Assembly: GCA_021186555.1 (NCBI GenBank)
Contig: JAJKFL010000012.1
Coordinates: 2,207,244-2,271,243 of the forward strand
Origin: Reticulitermes speratus
Lineage: Eukaryota > Arthropoda > Insecta > Blattodea > Rhinotermitidae
Direction: 5' to 3'
Length of the DNA stretch: 64,000 nt
Below the pieces are notes generated by a model. The model saw nothing but the letters and a program-made list of their open reading frames with translations. It ran no database searches and was not told the origin of the DNA. The stretch's first letter is position 1, and the number at the start of each line of letters is the position of its first letter. This document shows positions 24,535 to 34,860 of this stretch, one piece after another. Both the position numbers and the translations under genes were made by a program.

Positions 24535-24599
24535 GTCTGACAAGAGGCAATGTTACCTTCTGTAGGTTAACATTGATTGGGTTCGAATCCCAGTCAGAC
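24535..24599 (+). other. tRNA-like hairpin with perfect B box
   Basis: GTCTGAC at 24535-24541 pairs with GTCAGAC at 24593-24599. A T-arm-like GGGTTCGAATCCC precedes the 3' strand. The middle is one stem (AATGTTA with TAACATT) with no room for separate D and anticodon arms. This looks like a tRNA-derived remnant, possibly the head of a SINE, not a working tRNA. Confidence 0.4.
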
Positions 24600-24639
24600 A
24601 GCATGACAAAAATGTCAACATTTTACTTTTTTTTGCATG

Positions 24640-25345
24640 TCTCGCGATCAGAATGCAGGACAAAATCACAATATAAAGTTAGATAATAAATCGTTTGAAA
24701 GGGTGGAACAGTTCAAATATCTGGGAACAACCCTAACAAATCGAAGTTCCATTCAGGATGAAATTAGGAGCAGATTGAAGTGTGGGAATGCCTGCTATCA
24801 TGCAGTGCAGGATCTTCTGTCTTCCGGTTTGTTATCTAAAAATACTAAGATTAAGATATACAGAACTATAATCTTGCCCGTTTTGTATGGGTGATACTTC
24901 GTCTCTCACACTGAGGGAGGAACATAGCCTGAGGGTGTTGGAGAATAGGGTGCTGAGGAGGATATTTGTTCCTAAGAGGGACGGGGTAACAGGGAGTGGG
25001 GAAGACTACATAACGAGGAGCTTTATGATATGTACTCAAACGCACGTATTATTTGAGTGATGAAATCGAGACGAATGAGGTGGGCGTGGCATGTAGCAGG
25101 TGAGGGGGAGGAGCATACAGAAAGTTGGTGGGGAGACCACTTGGAAGACCCAGGTGTAGAAGGGGGAATAATATTAAAATGGATCTTCAAGAAGTGGGAT
25201 GTGGGGGCATGGACTGGTATGGCTCAGGATAGGGACAGGTGGCGGGCTCTTGTGAGTGCGGTAATGAACCCTCGGGTTCCATAAAACGTGGGGAATTTCT
25301 TGACTAGCTGACGACCTGTTAGCTTCTCAAGAAGGACTGTGCTAC
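24640..25345 (+). mobile_element. LINE, RT C-terminal region and 3' end
   Basis: The reading includes NIKLDNKSFERVEQFKYLGT, then GNACYHAVQDLLSSGLLSK and KIYRTIILPVLYG. In shifted frames it continues with REEHSLRVLENRVLRRIF-like, MKSRRMRWAWHVAGEGEEHT and the tail ending in NPRVP. It is 5'-truncated with at least two frame breaks. It is the longest copy of this family in the window. Confidence 0.85.
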
Positions 25346-25704
25346 ATGGAGTTAGTTTTACGTTTTTTACCATGCTGGGAGTGCAGGTCTGGTTGTCACC
25401 TTTCTCGTACTTCATCTATTTCTCTCGAGTCGTGACATTGGTGATATTCATGTGAGAAATGGGTTCGTATGGAAGTTTATGGTCAAAATGCAATGACACA
25501 TTTAAGGTTTAACGTTTGCACCAAAGGTGTATGTGATGTCACGGGTTCACTCCGTGGGCTTTACGTTCCCAGAGAAAGTTTAATTGAAATTTTAGTAATG
25601 TTTTCTAAGAATTGGTTAGCCAACAACAAGACCTTTCGTTGGCCGACCAATCGCAGACGTTGAAAGAAATTTTGTCACGAGTTGGCCTGAAGCAGGAATG
25701 GGGG

Positions 25705-25845
25705 ACTAACTCCATGGAGCAGTCCTTTTTGAGACGCTAACACGTCCTCAGCTAGTCGAAAAATTCCCCGCATTTTATGGGAAATCGAAGGTTTATTACC
25801 GCTTTCACAAGAGCCCGCCACCTGGCCCTATCCTGAGCCATTTCG
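25705..25845 (-). mobile_element. LINE 3' end (minus), short
   Basis: The reverse complement matches the terminal part of the LINE at 24640-25345, from the DRDRWRAL segment to the CTCCATGGAGTTAG terminus. Similarity stops near 25845 (5' truncation). Confidence 0.75.
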
Positions 25846-26389
25846 GAGGAATGGGCGACGCGACAAAAATTAAGTCTCCGATAGTGAGAAGGGAGTCTGA
25901 AGTCACGGACAGTAGGCAGATGTCAGAAGATTGACGGTGATTAGGAGACAGAAGTCGAAATAAGGACAAAGAATCTGGGGGGAGACAGTATGTGGAGGTA
26001 CTAGCAGTCGAGAAACAGTAGTCGGAGCAGGCAGTCAGTGGTCAAGCAATAATCGCACAGCGCATTAATGTGAGAGAATTCAGACGATTAGTTTGGGAGT
26101 AAGAGTGTCTGGCAGTGGATGCTGATGTTGGATATTGTGTTTTATGTGTGGGTAGATACACTCTGCAGTAAATTATAGTGCTGACGTAATTGTCGTGTGC
26201 TCGTTACAACATTCATCTTCTTCCAAACGTGTTAGACCATCCGGTCTGTTACGGTCTCGAGCCACGTTTTGTGTAAAAGATTAGGAATATTGAAGGTAAG
26301 TGAATGAATTGACTGTAATAATGTACTGTTAAACATATCTTGCTTGGAACCTGATCCTTTCCTTTACAGGCAAGGCAATTGTATTGAGC
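25846..26389. other. Purine-rich intergenic stretch, nothing recognised
   Basis: 25860-26060 is unusually rich in A and G on the plus strand. A donor-like GAAG|GTAAGTG occurs at 26296. I could not link these to a gene or element. Confidence 0.35.
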
Positions 26390-26995
26390 CTGTGTAGTGA
26401 TAATTGTGTTGAGAGTCTGCTAGTAATACTTGATTATCATACAGCGAAGGCCACATTATTGTCGAACTTCTCGGTTGATAGGTTTGCAGTTGGTTAATTC
26501 GTGTTTAACCTTGACAGCTATCACATTGTTTTCATAAATATTGAAGTTGTTTGTTGTAACTTGTGGTTCTCTGTCATTATGTACTATTTTGAATAATTTT
26601 ACTCTATTAACTTTATCAAATGTTATATATATATAATTATGAAAGACATATGTTTAGCCATGTTAAAATTCCTTTGCTTTTCAAACAAAATTTTGGGTGT
26701 GAAAAATCCCTCTGTGAACGATCTTCATTTACATAATCCATTTTGTTCTTCTCCAATAATATTTTCGTACTGTGTGCATAATTTAGGATATATTTTATAT
26801 CCGGGATTGAGTAGGCTTATGTCTCTGTAATTTCCGTAGTTTTTCAAATCATCTTTCTTGTGAATTGGTACTATAATTGCTTTAATGACTGACTGCAGGG
26901 TGAGGGAATATTTCTTCCAAAATTCTTTAGTGTTTTGTCGCAATTTTATCCGTATTTGCCAGACCTCAGAAGAACTCTGCGTTTCTTTAACATAT
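26390..26995 (-). mobile_element. LINE reverse transcriptase fragment (minus)
   Basis: Minus-strand reading: AIIVPIHKKDDLKNYGNYRD, SLLNPGYKIYPK and IIGEEQNG, then FFTPKILFEKQRNFNM, VNRVKLF and FNIYENNVIAVKVKHEL in shifted frames. These are the palm motifs of a LINE RT up to about the QGCGLSP region. A related upstream piece sits inverted at 28130-28245, so this LINE family marks both sides of the palindrome centre. Confidence 0.75.
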
Positions 26996-27099
26996 GTTTG
27001 CCAATGCCAAATGTCAGTAAGATATTACCTGTATTATCACTAGGCCCCACTCCCCCCAAAAGACATTTCAAAAAAAATTCTGTAGACTGTTTACTTATT

Positions 27100-27700
27100 C
27101 AATTCCCAGACTCCAGGATTCGAACTACTGACCCTGTGATTGCTGGTCCGCTGCCTTTTCCACTAGGCCACCAAGTCCCCCTCAACTGAAACAACTTTCG
27201 ATCTTCCCCTTTACTTGTTGAGCCACTCAAGTTAAGAGAAAATTTTCTGTTATTGAACAGAATATAATAAAGTCTGTTTCACATCATGGACCCCAGTGGA
27301 TTCGAACTAGAGACCCTGTGATTAATGGTCCGCTGCCTTTTCCACTAGGCCACCAAGTCCCCGCAACTGAAACAACTTTCGATCTTCCCCTTTACTTGTT
27401 GAGCAACTCAAGTTAAGAGAAAATTTTCTGTTATTGATCAGAATATAATAAAAGTCTGTTTCACATCATGGACCCCAGTGGATTCGAACTACTGACCCTG
27501 TGATTAATGGTCCGCTGAATATATTAAAATCTGTTTCAAATCATGTACCCCAGTGGATTCGAACTACTGACCCTGTGATTAATGGTCCGCTGAATATATT
27601 AAAATCTGTTTCAAATCATGGACCCCAGTGGATTCGAACTACTGACCCTGTGACTAATGGTCCGCTGCCTTTTGCACTACGCCACCAAGTCCCCCCCCAA
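27100..27700 (-). repeat. Tandem repeats carrying tRNA-like units
   Basis: Five minus-strand copies of a tRNA-like sequence have B boxes (GTTCGAATCC) placed at 27116, 27298, 27480, 27555 and 27630. The spacings are 182, 182, 75 and 75 bp. Full units start GGACTTGGTGGCCTAGTGG with an A box, and GGAC can pair with GTCC beyond the B box. The anticodon stem pairs poorly, so these are not credible tRNA genes. The 75-bp units are internally deleted versions. Confidence 0.75.
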
Positions 27701-27704
27701 CCGA

Positions 27705-28010
27705 TCGTGTGAGAAATGAAGAAGTATTACACAGAGTCAAGGAGGAGAGGAATATCGTACATACAATAAAAAGAAGGCTAACTGGATTGGTCACATCTTG
27801 CGTAGAAACTGCCTTCTGAAACACGTAATTGAAGGAAAGTTAGGATAGAAATGACGGGAAGACGAGGGAGAAGACGTAAGCAGCTACTGGATGACCTTAA
27901 GGAAAAGAGAAGATACTGGAAATTGACAGAGGAATCAATCGTGCCCTGTGGAGAACTCTCTTTGGAAGTGGCTACGGACCTGTCATAAGACAGACTACAA
28001 AATGAAAGGA
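27705..28010 (+). mobile_element. LINE C-terminal fragment
   Basis: Plus-strand frames give RNEEVLHRVKEERNI, then HTIKRR, GHILRRNC-like and RREKT/QLLDDLKEKR-like segments and ALWRTLFGSGYGPV. This is the C-terminal tail of another common insect LINE. At least two frameshifts are present. Confidence 0.75.
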
Positions 28011-28129
28011 ACACCTGAAGAAAAAATAGGAAGACTAGCCACATGTGGACTTTGTGACCCATCAGCCTCTGGGTTATGCTGTTGATGCTACTAGTGAAGA
28101 AATACACTGCACACAACTTACATCTGGCT

Positions 28130-28245
28130 TTGGCACATGTATGTGAAAGTGAGGCAGAGTCCTACTAAGGTCAGGTTCAACATGAAACAAACCACTAGCA
28201 AATTCTGGAAGAAATATTCCCTTCCATTCTCAGGCATCAACACAT
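28130..28245 (+). mobile_element. LINE fragment, inverted mate of 26890-26995
   Basis: The segment reading TTSKFWKKYSLPF matches the minus-strand TKEFWKKYSLTL near 26925. Flanking sequence also aligns in inverted orientation. The two pieces lie 1.2 kb apart around the tRNA-like repeats. Confidence 0.6.
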
Positions 28246-28589
28246 TTCACTCCCAAATTTGTCATTACCTGCTGTACATTGTCAGAGAACAGTCTTCAGA
28301 ATTCGAGGTCACATATGCAATGTTTTGTTTATGCTGGTGGGTTTATAAAGCAGAGGTCCTACCTCTAATACCATTCATTCAAAACAGACAGGGGAGCAAA
28401 AAAAATCTTGAAAAATTGTCACACATAAATGAAGAAAAAAAACGCACAAGAAAAAACTACTTCTAACAACAGGATTTGGGCAACATGAAATGCAAAAAAG
28501 CAAAAACCAAGGAGACGAAAGCAACTGCAAAGTCCACAGGAGCGGAGACAGGACAGAAGGTAAATGGATATGCTTTATTGTATACAATA
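28246..28589. other. Nothing recognised
   Basis: A-rich sequence on the plus strand between the central LINE pieces and the right arm. ORFs are short and unconserved. Confidence 0.35.
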
Positions 28590-29250
28590 ATTGATGGTGA
28601 AATATGTTACATATACAGAGTAAATACTATGAGATGAACAACACACATCAGTCAATATATACAGTGTACATGTACTGGTAAAAACCTGGTCCTAACATTA
28701 ACATTGGAAGGCAAGCAAGTACATAATTTCCGACTCAACCAACAAATTTGATTTCAAGCATTCAAATAAAATCTCTTATGTCACTCCTAGTCTGATAATC
28801 AAATCATCCCAACTGAAATTACTAAGCTTTGTAAGGACACACAAAAAATATTTCTTGTACTATCACATACTACTCTATGTCTGCTCCCAACAGCATTTGA
28901 ATATAGCTTCTTCACTTATGTAGCTATATGCCCATTAAGCACTGATACTGGTACAATTACATGAAATAACTATTAATCTTTCACGATATGTAAATAGACT
29001 GTATGACTGTACATGTATTACATTCATTACGCTGTCAGGTAGATAGTTCAACTTTGCTTCATAATTCCAAGCAAATCAGGTGGAAATAAAAAAAATCTTA
29101 CACATCACCTAGTGGCCTGTGCAGACACTAATTCTCTAGGCACAACACACTAAATAGAAATAAGACATATGCTTTATTAGTTACTGGTAAGGAGGTTGCT
29201 CTACAAGTAAATACTGAGGAATAACTTACACTCACTGACACACTGCAATT
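28590..29250 (-). repeat. Inner segment of right arm, inverted mate of 22.0-24.2 kb
   Basis: 28600-28790 matches the reverse complement of about 24170-23830. 28780-28870 matches that of about 22510-22420 (GTGACATAAGA and GTCCTTAC... on the left). 29160-29220 matches that of 22150-22100. The left-arm LINE and PLE insertions are absent here. Confidence 0.65.
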
Positions 29251-29458
29251 AAAACATTACGTGTATAAATATTTCAAACACAACCCTTCCCACACACATG
29301 TGAACATAATAGGCCATACTTTCCACACCACAACAGTGCAGTGCAAATATTCACGTCTCTTGGCATGTGACGCTGCGTCATTAGGCACAAATGACATGGT
29401 GTCACTTCTAAGAAGTCTTCAAGGTTTGATTCATTTATGTATGTTGCTGTCAATGACA

Positions 29459-29694
29459 CAGGGGCACACCCAAGGGTAAGTGGTGGCCTGCGGGGTGCAG
29501 CCCCCCCCGAAACCGAAATTTAAAAAAGATTCTGTAAATATCAAAAGTTTTATGTGATTCACCCTTCAGCCGCAATCAAGCACTGAACTCGGTTGATGAC
29601 TAGTACAAGTACACTAGAATTCTGGAACATAAATTAGCATAAAAAAAAACCGGCAGCACCAAACCCCCCCCCCCAAAATGTGGGTACGCACCTG
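29459..29694. mobile_element. Non-autonomous DNA transposon (hAT-like ends)
   Basis: The left end is CAGGGGCACACCCAA; the right end reverse-complements to CAGGTGCGTACCCACA. The flanking octamers CAATGACA and CCATGATG agree at five positions, consistent with a worn 8-bp target duplication. C runs lie inside both ends. No ORF. Confidence 0.5.
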
Positions 29695-29702
29695 CCATGA
29701 TG

Positions 29703-30582
29703 GATATGTTAAGACTAGAGTTCTTCCCTGTTAAAGGTACTTTTCTTGTGGACAGGACGCTACATTACAGATGTATCAGAGTGGTTTGAGATTCGTATGT
29801 TTAACTGTCCACATATTGTGATTTTAATTAGCCTTTCATGCCATGTTACAATTTTACACTTGTGGATTAAAAAAGGCTTGCATTACAATTGTATAAACTT
29901 TCCAATATAAATATAAACCTTACATCAAAAAAATTGTGTTGACAAGATTTTATCCTTATATTGTTCATTTTAGCAGAATTTGTGCGTTTCTTCCAATCAT
30001 AAGCACTTAGATAGTACATTATATTTTTGACCATTCTGTCATTCATTCTTCTTTCCTCTGTTTCCTGCTGCTAACATGCTACAAAATTCAATACCTCGCA
30101 CAACACTTTCAAACTCCCGCAAAGTAGCAACAAATATAATAGTATTTTCAACTCTCACTTACATCCTAACACAGAGCTAATACAGAAATTCAATCTCCGT
30201 TTGGGAAGGAAATGAAATGTTTCTTATTGCACTCCTTCCCACGCAAGGGACAGAGATTACAAAAATTGCACAACACATGTACTAAGAGGACGGTCTCCAT
30301 TCTGACTCGTGATGTACCAACATCCAGCTGAATACATAACCAAAATAAGCAACCTGAAGAAGGTGTGACATCCCACAGGACTTGAATCTTGTAAATATGT
30401 GCCAACGTTTCCACACCACAAGAGCTCTTTCGAGGTTGTAGTTGGCTCGGCGCGTTACCCTTTTTTAGTGTGGCGGTTCCCTCAAAAGAGGCCTATGTTC
30501 CACATCTCACAAATGATATATAACAAGATTCCACATGAACAGGTGACACAAGAAATCTCACACCTTCTTCAGGGCCACATCC
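29703..30582. other. Nothing recognised
   Basis: AT-rich sequence with no conserved ORF. A CTGAAGA near 30356 is not followed by a proper GAAA core, so I do not call it a hammerhead. Confidence 0.35.
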
Positions 30583-33500
30583 CTACCAGATACCTTTTCT
30601 AACAGCCAAACCATCTCTCACAGGCCTCATATTCAATATACCTCTACAAACTCACCTCACATTCATTACAATGGCCTCCACCAAAACATCTCTCGCAGGC
30701 CTCATATTCAATATACCTCTACAAACTCGCTCACATTCATTATAATGGCCTCCACCAAACCATCTCTCGACAGGCCTCATATTCAATATACCTCTACAAA
30801 CTTCGCTCACATTATTTAATTGGCCTCCACCAAACCATCTCTGCAGGGCCTATATTCAATATACCTCTACAAAATCGCCTCACATTCATTATAATGGCTA
30901 CCAAACCATTCTCTCAGCCTCATTTCAATATACTCTACAAATCAAGCACATTAGTATAATGCCTCACCAACATCTTCCAGCTCATATTCAATTATCCTCT
31001 ACAAACTGCTCTACATTCATTATAATGGCCTCGCCAACCTTTCTCTCGCAGTGCCATATTCAAATAACTATTTCAACTCTCACATTCATTAAATGAGCTT
31101 CACAAACAATCTCGCAGGCTCGAAATTCAATTATCCTTAAAACTCACCTCACATTCAGATTACTATGGCTCACCAAACCATCTCTACAGGCCTCATATTC
31201 AATATACTCTACAAACTCACCTCACATTCATTAAATGGCCTCCACCAAACCTCTTCCAGGCCTATTTCAATATACCTCTACAAACTCACTCCATATTCAT
31301 TTAATGGCCTTCACCAAACCATCTCTCGCAGGCCTCATATTCAATATACTCTACAACTCACCTCACATTCATTATAATGGCCTCACCAAACATCTTCACA
31401 GGCCTCATATTCAATATACTCTACAAACTCACCTCACATTCATTATAATGGCTCCACCAAACCATCTCTCCAGGCCTCATATTCAATATACCTCTACAAA
31501 CCATCACATTCATTAAATGGCCTCCACCAAACCATCTCTCGCAGGCCTCATATTCAATATACCTCTACAAACTCACCTCACATTCATTTAAATGGCCTCC
31601 ACCAAACCATCTCTCGCAGGCCTATATTCAATATACCTCTACAAACTCACCTCACATTCATTAAATGGCCTCCACCAAACCATCTCTCGCAGGCCTCATA
31701 TTCAATATACCTCTACAAACTCACTCACATTCATTAAATGGCCTCACCAAACCATCTCTCGCAGCCTCATATTCAATATACCTCTACAAACTCCCTCACA
31801 TTCATTATAATGGCCTCCACCAAACCATCTCTCGCAGGCCTCATATTCAATATACCTCTACAAACTCCTCACATTCATTAAATGGCCTCCACCAAACCAT
31901 CTCTCGCAGGCCTCATATTCAATATACCTCTACAAACTCACCTCACATTCATTACAATGGCCTCCACCAAACCATCTCTCCAGGCCTCATATTCAATATA
32001 CCTCTACAAACTCCCTCACTTCATTACAATGGCCTCCACCAAACCATCTCTCCAGGCCTCATATTCAATATACCTCTACAAACTCCCTCACATTCATTAC
32101 AATGGCCTCCACCAAACCATCTCTCCAGGCCTCATATTCAATATACCTCTACAAACTCACCTCACATTCATTACAATGGCCTCACCAAACCACTCTCGAG
32201 CCTCATATTCATACCTCTACAAACTCACCTACATTCTTAATGGCTCCACCAACCATCTCTCCAGGCTCAATTCAATACCTACAACTCTCATTCTTAATGG
32301 CCTCACCAACATCTCTCCAGGCCTCATTTCATATACTCTAAAACTCCCTCACATTCATTATAATGGCTCCAAACCATTCTCCAGGCCTCAATTCAATATA
32401 CCTCTACAATCCTCCATTCATTAAATGGCCACCAACATCTCTCGCAGGCCTAATTCAATATACCTCTACAACTCTCCTTCATTAAGGCTCCACCAAACCA
32501 TCTCTCCAGGCCTCTATTCAATATACCTCTACAAATCACCTCACATTCATATAATGCTCCACACAACCATCTCTCGCAGGCCTCAATTCAATACCACAAA
32601 CTCGTCAATTCTTATAAGGCTCACCAAACATCTTCGCAGGCCTCTATCAATATACCTCTACAACTCGCCTCACATTCATTATATGGCCTCACAACCATCT
32701 CTCGCAGGCCTCAATTCAATATACTCTACAAACTCACCTCACATTCATTAAATGGCCTCCACCAAACCATCTCTGCAGGCCTCAATTCAATATACCTCTA
32801 CAAACTCGTCACATTCATTAAATGGCCTCACCAAACCATCTCTCGCAGGCCTCATATTCAATATACCTCTACAAACTCCCTCACATTCATTATAATGGCC
32901 TCCACCAAACCATCTCTCGCAGGCCTATATTCAATATACCTCTACAAACTCACCTCACATTCATTATAATGGCCTCCACCAAACCATCTCTCGCAGGCCT
33001 ATATTCAATATACCTCTACAAACTCCCTCACATTCATTATAATGGCCTCCACCAAACCATCTCTCCAGGCCTCATATTCAATATACCTCTACAAACTCGT
33101 TCACATTCATTATAATGGCTCACAAACCATCTCTCGAGGCCTTATTCAATATACTCTACAAACTCTCACATTCATTATAATGGCCTCCACCAAACCATCT
33201 CTCGAGGCCTCGTATTCAATATACCTCCACAAACTCGCCTCACATTCATTATAATGGCCTCCACCAAACCATCTCTCGTAGGCCTCGTATTCAATATACC
33301 TCCACAAACTCGTTTCACATTCATTATAATGGCCTCCACCAAACCATCTCTCGTAGGCCTCGTATTCAATATACCTCCACAAACTCGCCTCACATTCATT
33401 ATAATGGCCTCCACCAAACCATCTCTCGTAGGCCTCGTATTCAATATACCTCCACAAACTCGTTTCACATTCATTATAATGGCCTCCACCAAACCATCTC

Positions 33501-34328
33501 TCGTAGGCCTCGTATTCAATATACCTCCTACAAACTCGCCTCACATTCATTATAATGGCCTCCACCAAACCATCTCTCGAGGCCTCTATTCAATATACCT
33601 CCACAAACTCGTTTCACATTATTATAATGGCCTCCACCAAACCATCTCTCGCAGGCCTCGATATTCAATATACCTCCACAAACTCTTCACATTCATTATA
33701 ATGGCCTCCACCAAACCATCTCTCGAGGCCTCGTATTCAATATACCTCCACAAACTCGCTTCACATTCATTATAATGGCCTCTACCAAACCATCTCTCGT
33801 AGGCCTCGTATTCAATATACCTCCACAAACTCGCCTCACATTGATTATAATGGCCTCCACCAAACCATCTCTCGTAGGCCTCGTATTCAATATACCTCCA
33901 CAAACTCCCTCACATTCATTATAATGGCCTCCACCAAACCATCTCTCGAGGCCTCGTATTCAATATACCTCCACAAACTCACCTCACATTCATTATAATG
34001 GCCTCACCAAACCATCTCTCGTAGGCCTCGTATTCAATATACCTCCACAAACTCACCTCACATTCATTATAATGGCCTCCACCAAACCATCTCTCGTAGG
34101 CCTCGTATTCAATATACCTCCACAAACTCACCTCACATTCATTATAATGGCCTCCACCAAACCATCTCTCGTAGGCCTCGTATTCAATATACCTCCACAA
34201 ACTCACCTCACATTCATTATAATGGCCTCCACCAAACCATCTCTCGAGGCCTCGTATTCAATATACCTCCACAAACTCACCTCACATTCATTATAATGGC
34301 CTACCAGATACCTTTTCTAACAGCCAAA
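30583..34328. repeat. 75-bp satellite array, about 50 units
   Basis: Units contain GGCCTCGTATTCAATATACC, then CACAAACTCGCCTCACATTC, TATAATGGCCTCCACC and AAACCATCTCTCG. Spacing is exactly 75 bp in the right third (for example 33281, 33356, 33431). A perfect 28-bp direct copy of the left flank (30583-30610) closes the array at 34301-34328. Left units read CCTCATATTC...CTCTACAAAC and right units CCTCGTATTC...CTCCACAAAC, so two subfamilies are spatially sorted. Units between about 30850 and 32800 carry many single-base deletions. Confidence 0.95.
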
Positions 34329-34334
34329 ACATCT

Positions 34335-34860
34335 GCCACATAGAATACATCCAACTCCACCACCACCACAACATTATTATTCTGGAAAGAGGAATTGGTG
34401 GAATGTGCAAGAAAAGTAAAATTAGTAGGCCACAAAATGGGGAGAACAGACACAATATTGGACAGGTTTTGATGAGTGCTGCATGTGAAGCCCATGTATC
34501 GGCCTTCTGTGATGCTCCGTGCCGTGGCATCTTAATTTGAGGACACCCATGTCACACTGCAACTTCCAGCACTGTCAACAAACAGTTACCAATCATTATA
34601 GCATCCACAGAGGCATCCTAATAAACACATTCAATGTGAAGAATGAAACTACTGTGGTGACAAATGTTTTATACTGTACACTGTACCATGACATTAGAAA
34701 GGTTTAGTCTCCAACCCTGGACACAGAATAAACTCCAGCCAGAGAATGTGTGTGTTCCTAATGTCAGAAGTCACCTGTGGGAGATACATGAACTGGATTA
34801 AGTACAAGTGGGCAGTGTAAAACGTCCAACATTTCAGTCACAGCTGTGACCACACACCAA
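34335..34860 (+). repeat. Direct copy of 43400-43870 (and inverted copy of 11880-11530)
   Basis: The CACCACCACCAC run, the segment reading GGTTTTGATGAGTGCTGCAT and the following TTAATTTGAGGACACCC are shared in the same orientation with 43400-43640. They are shared in inverted orientation with 11880-11640. So at least three copies of this cassette exist. Confidence 0.75.

Noticed and set aside
25860-26300. Purine-rich stretch with a donor-like site as a gene 5' end or element terminus
   Set aside because: No matching end, ORF or partner exon was found; left unassigned.
27100-27700. Functional tRNA genes
   Set aside because: Acceptor and T-arm are reasonable but the anticodon stem does not pair, and the units are tandem with internal deletions.
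30350-30420. Hammerhead motif at CTGAAGA
   Set aside because: No GAAA or cleavage triplet at a workable distance.
31165-34296. Long overlapping ORFs on both strands (up to about 190 codons)
   Set aside because: They come from the 75-bp satellite, whose period is a multiple of three; any open frame repeats through the array on both strands.
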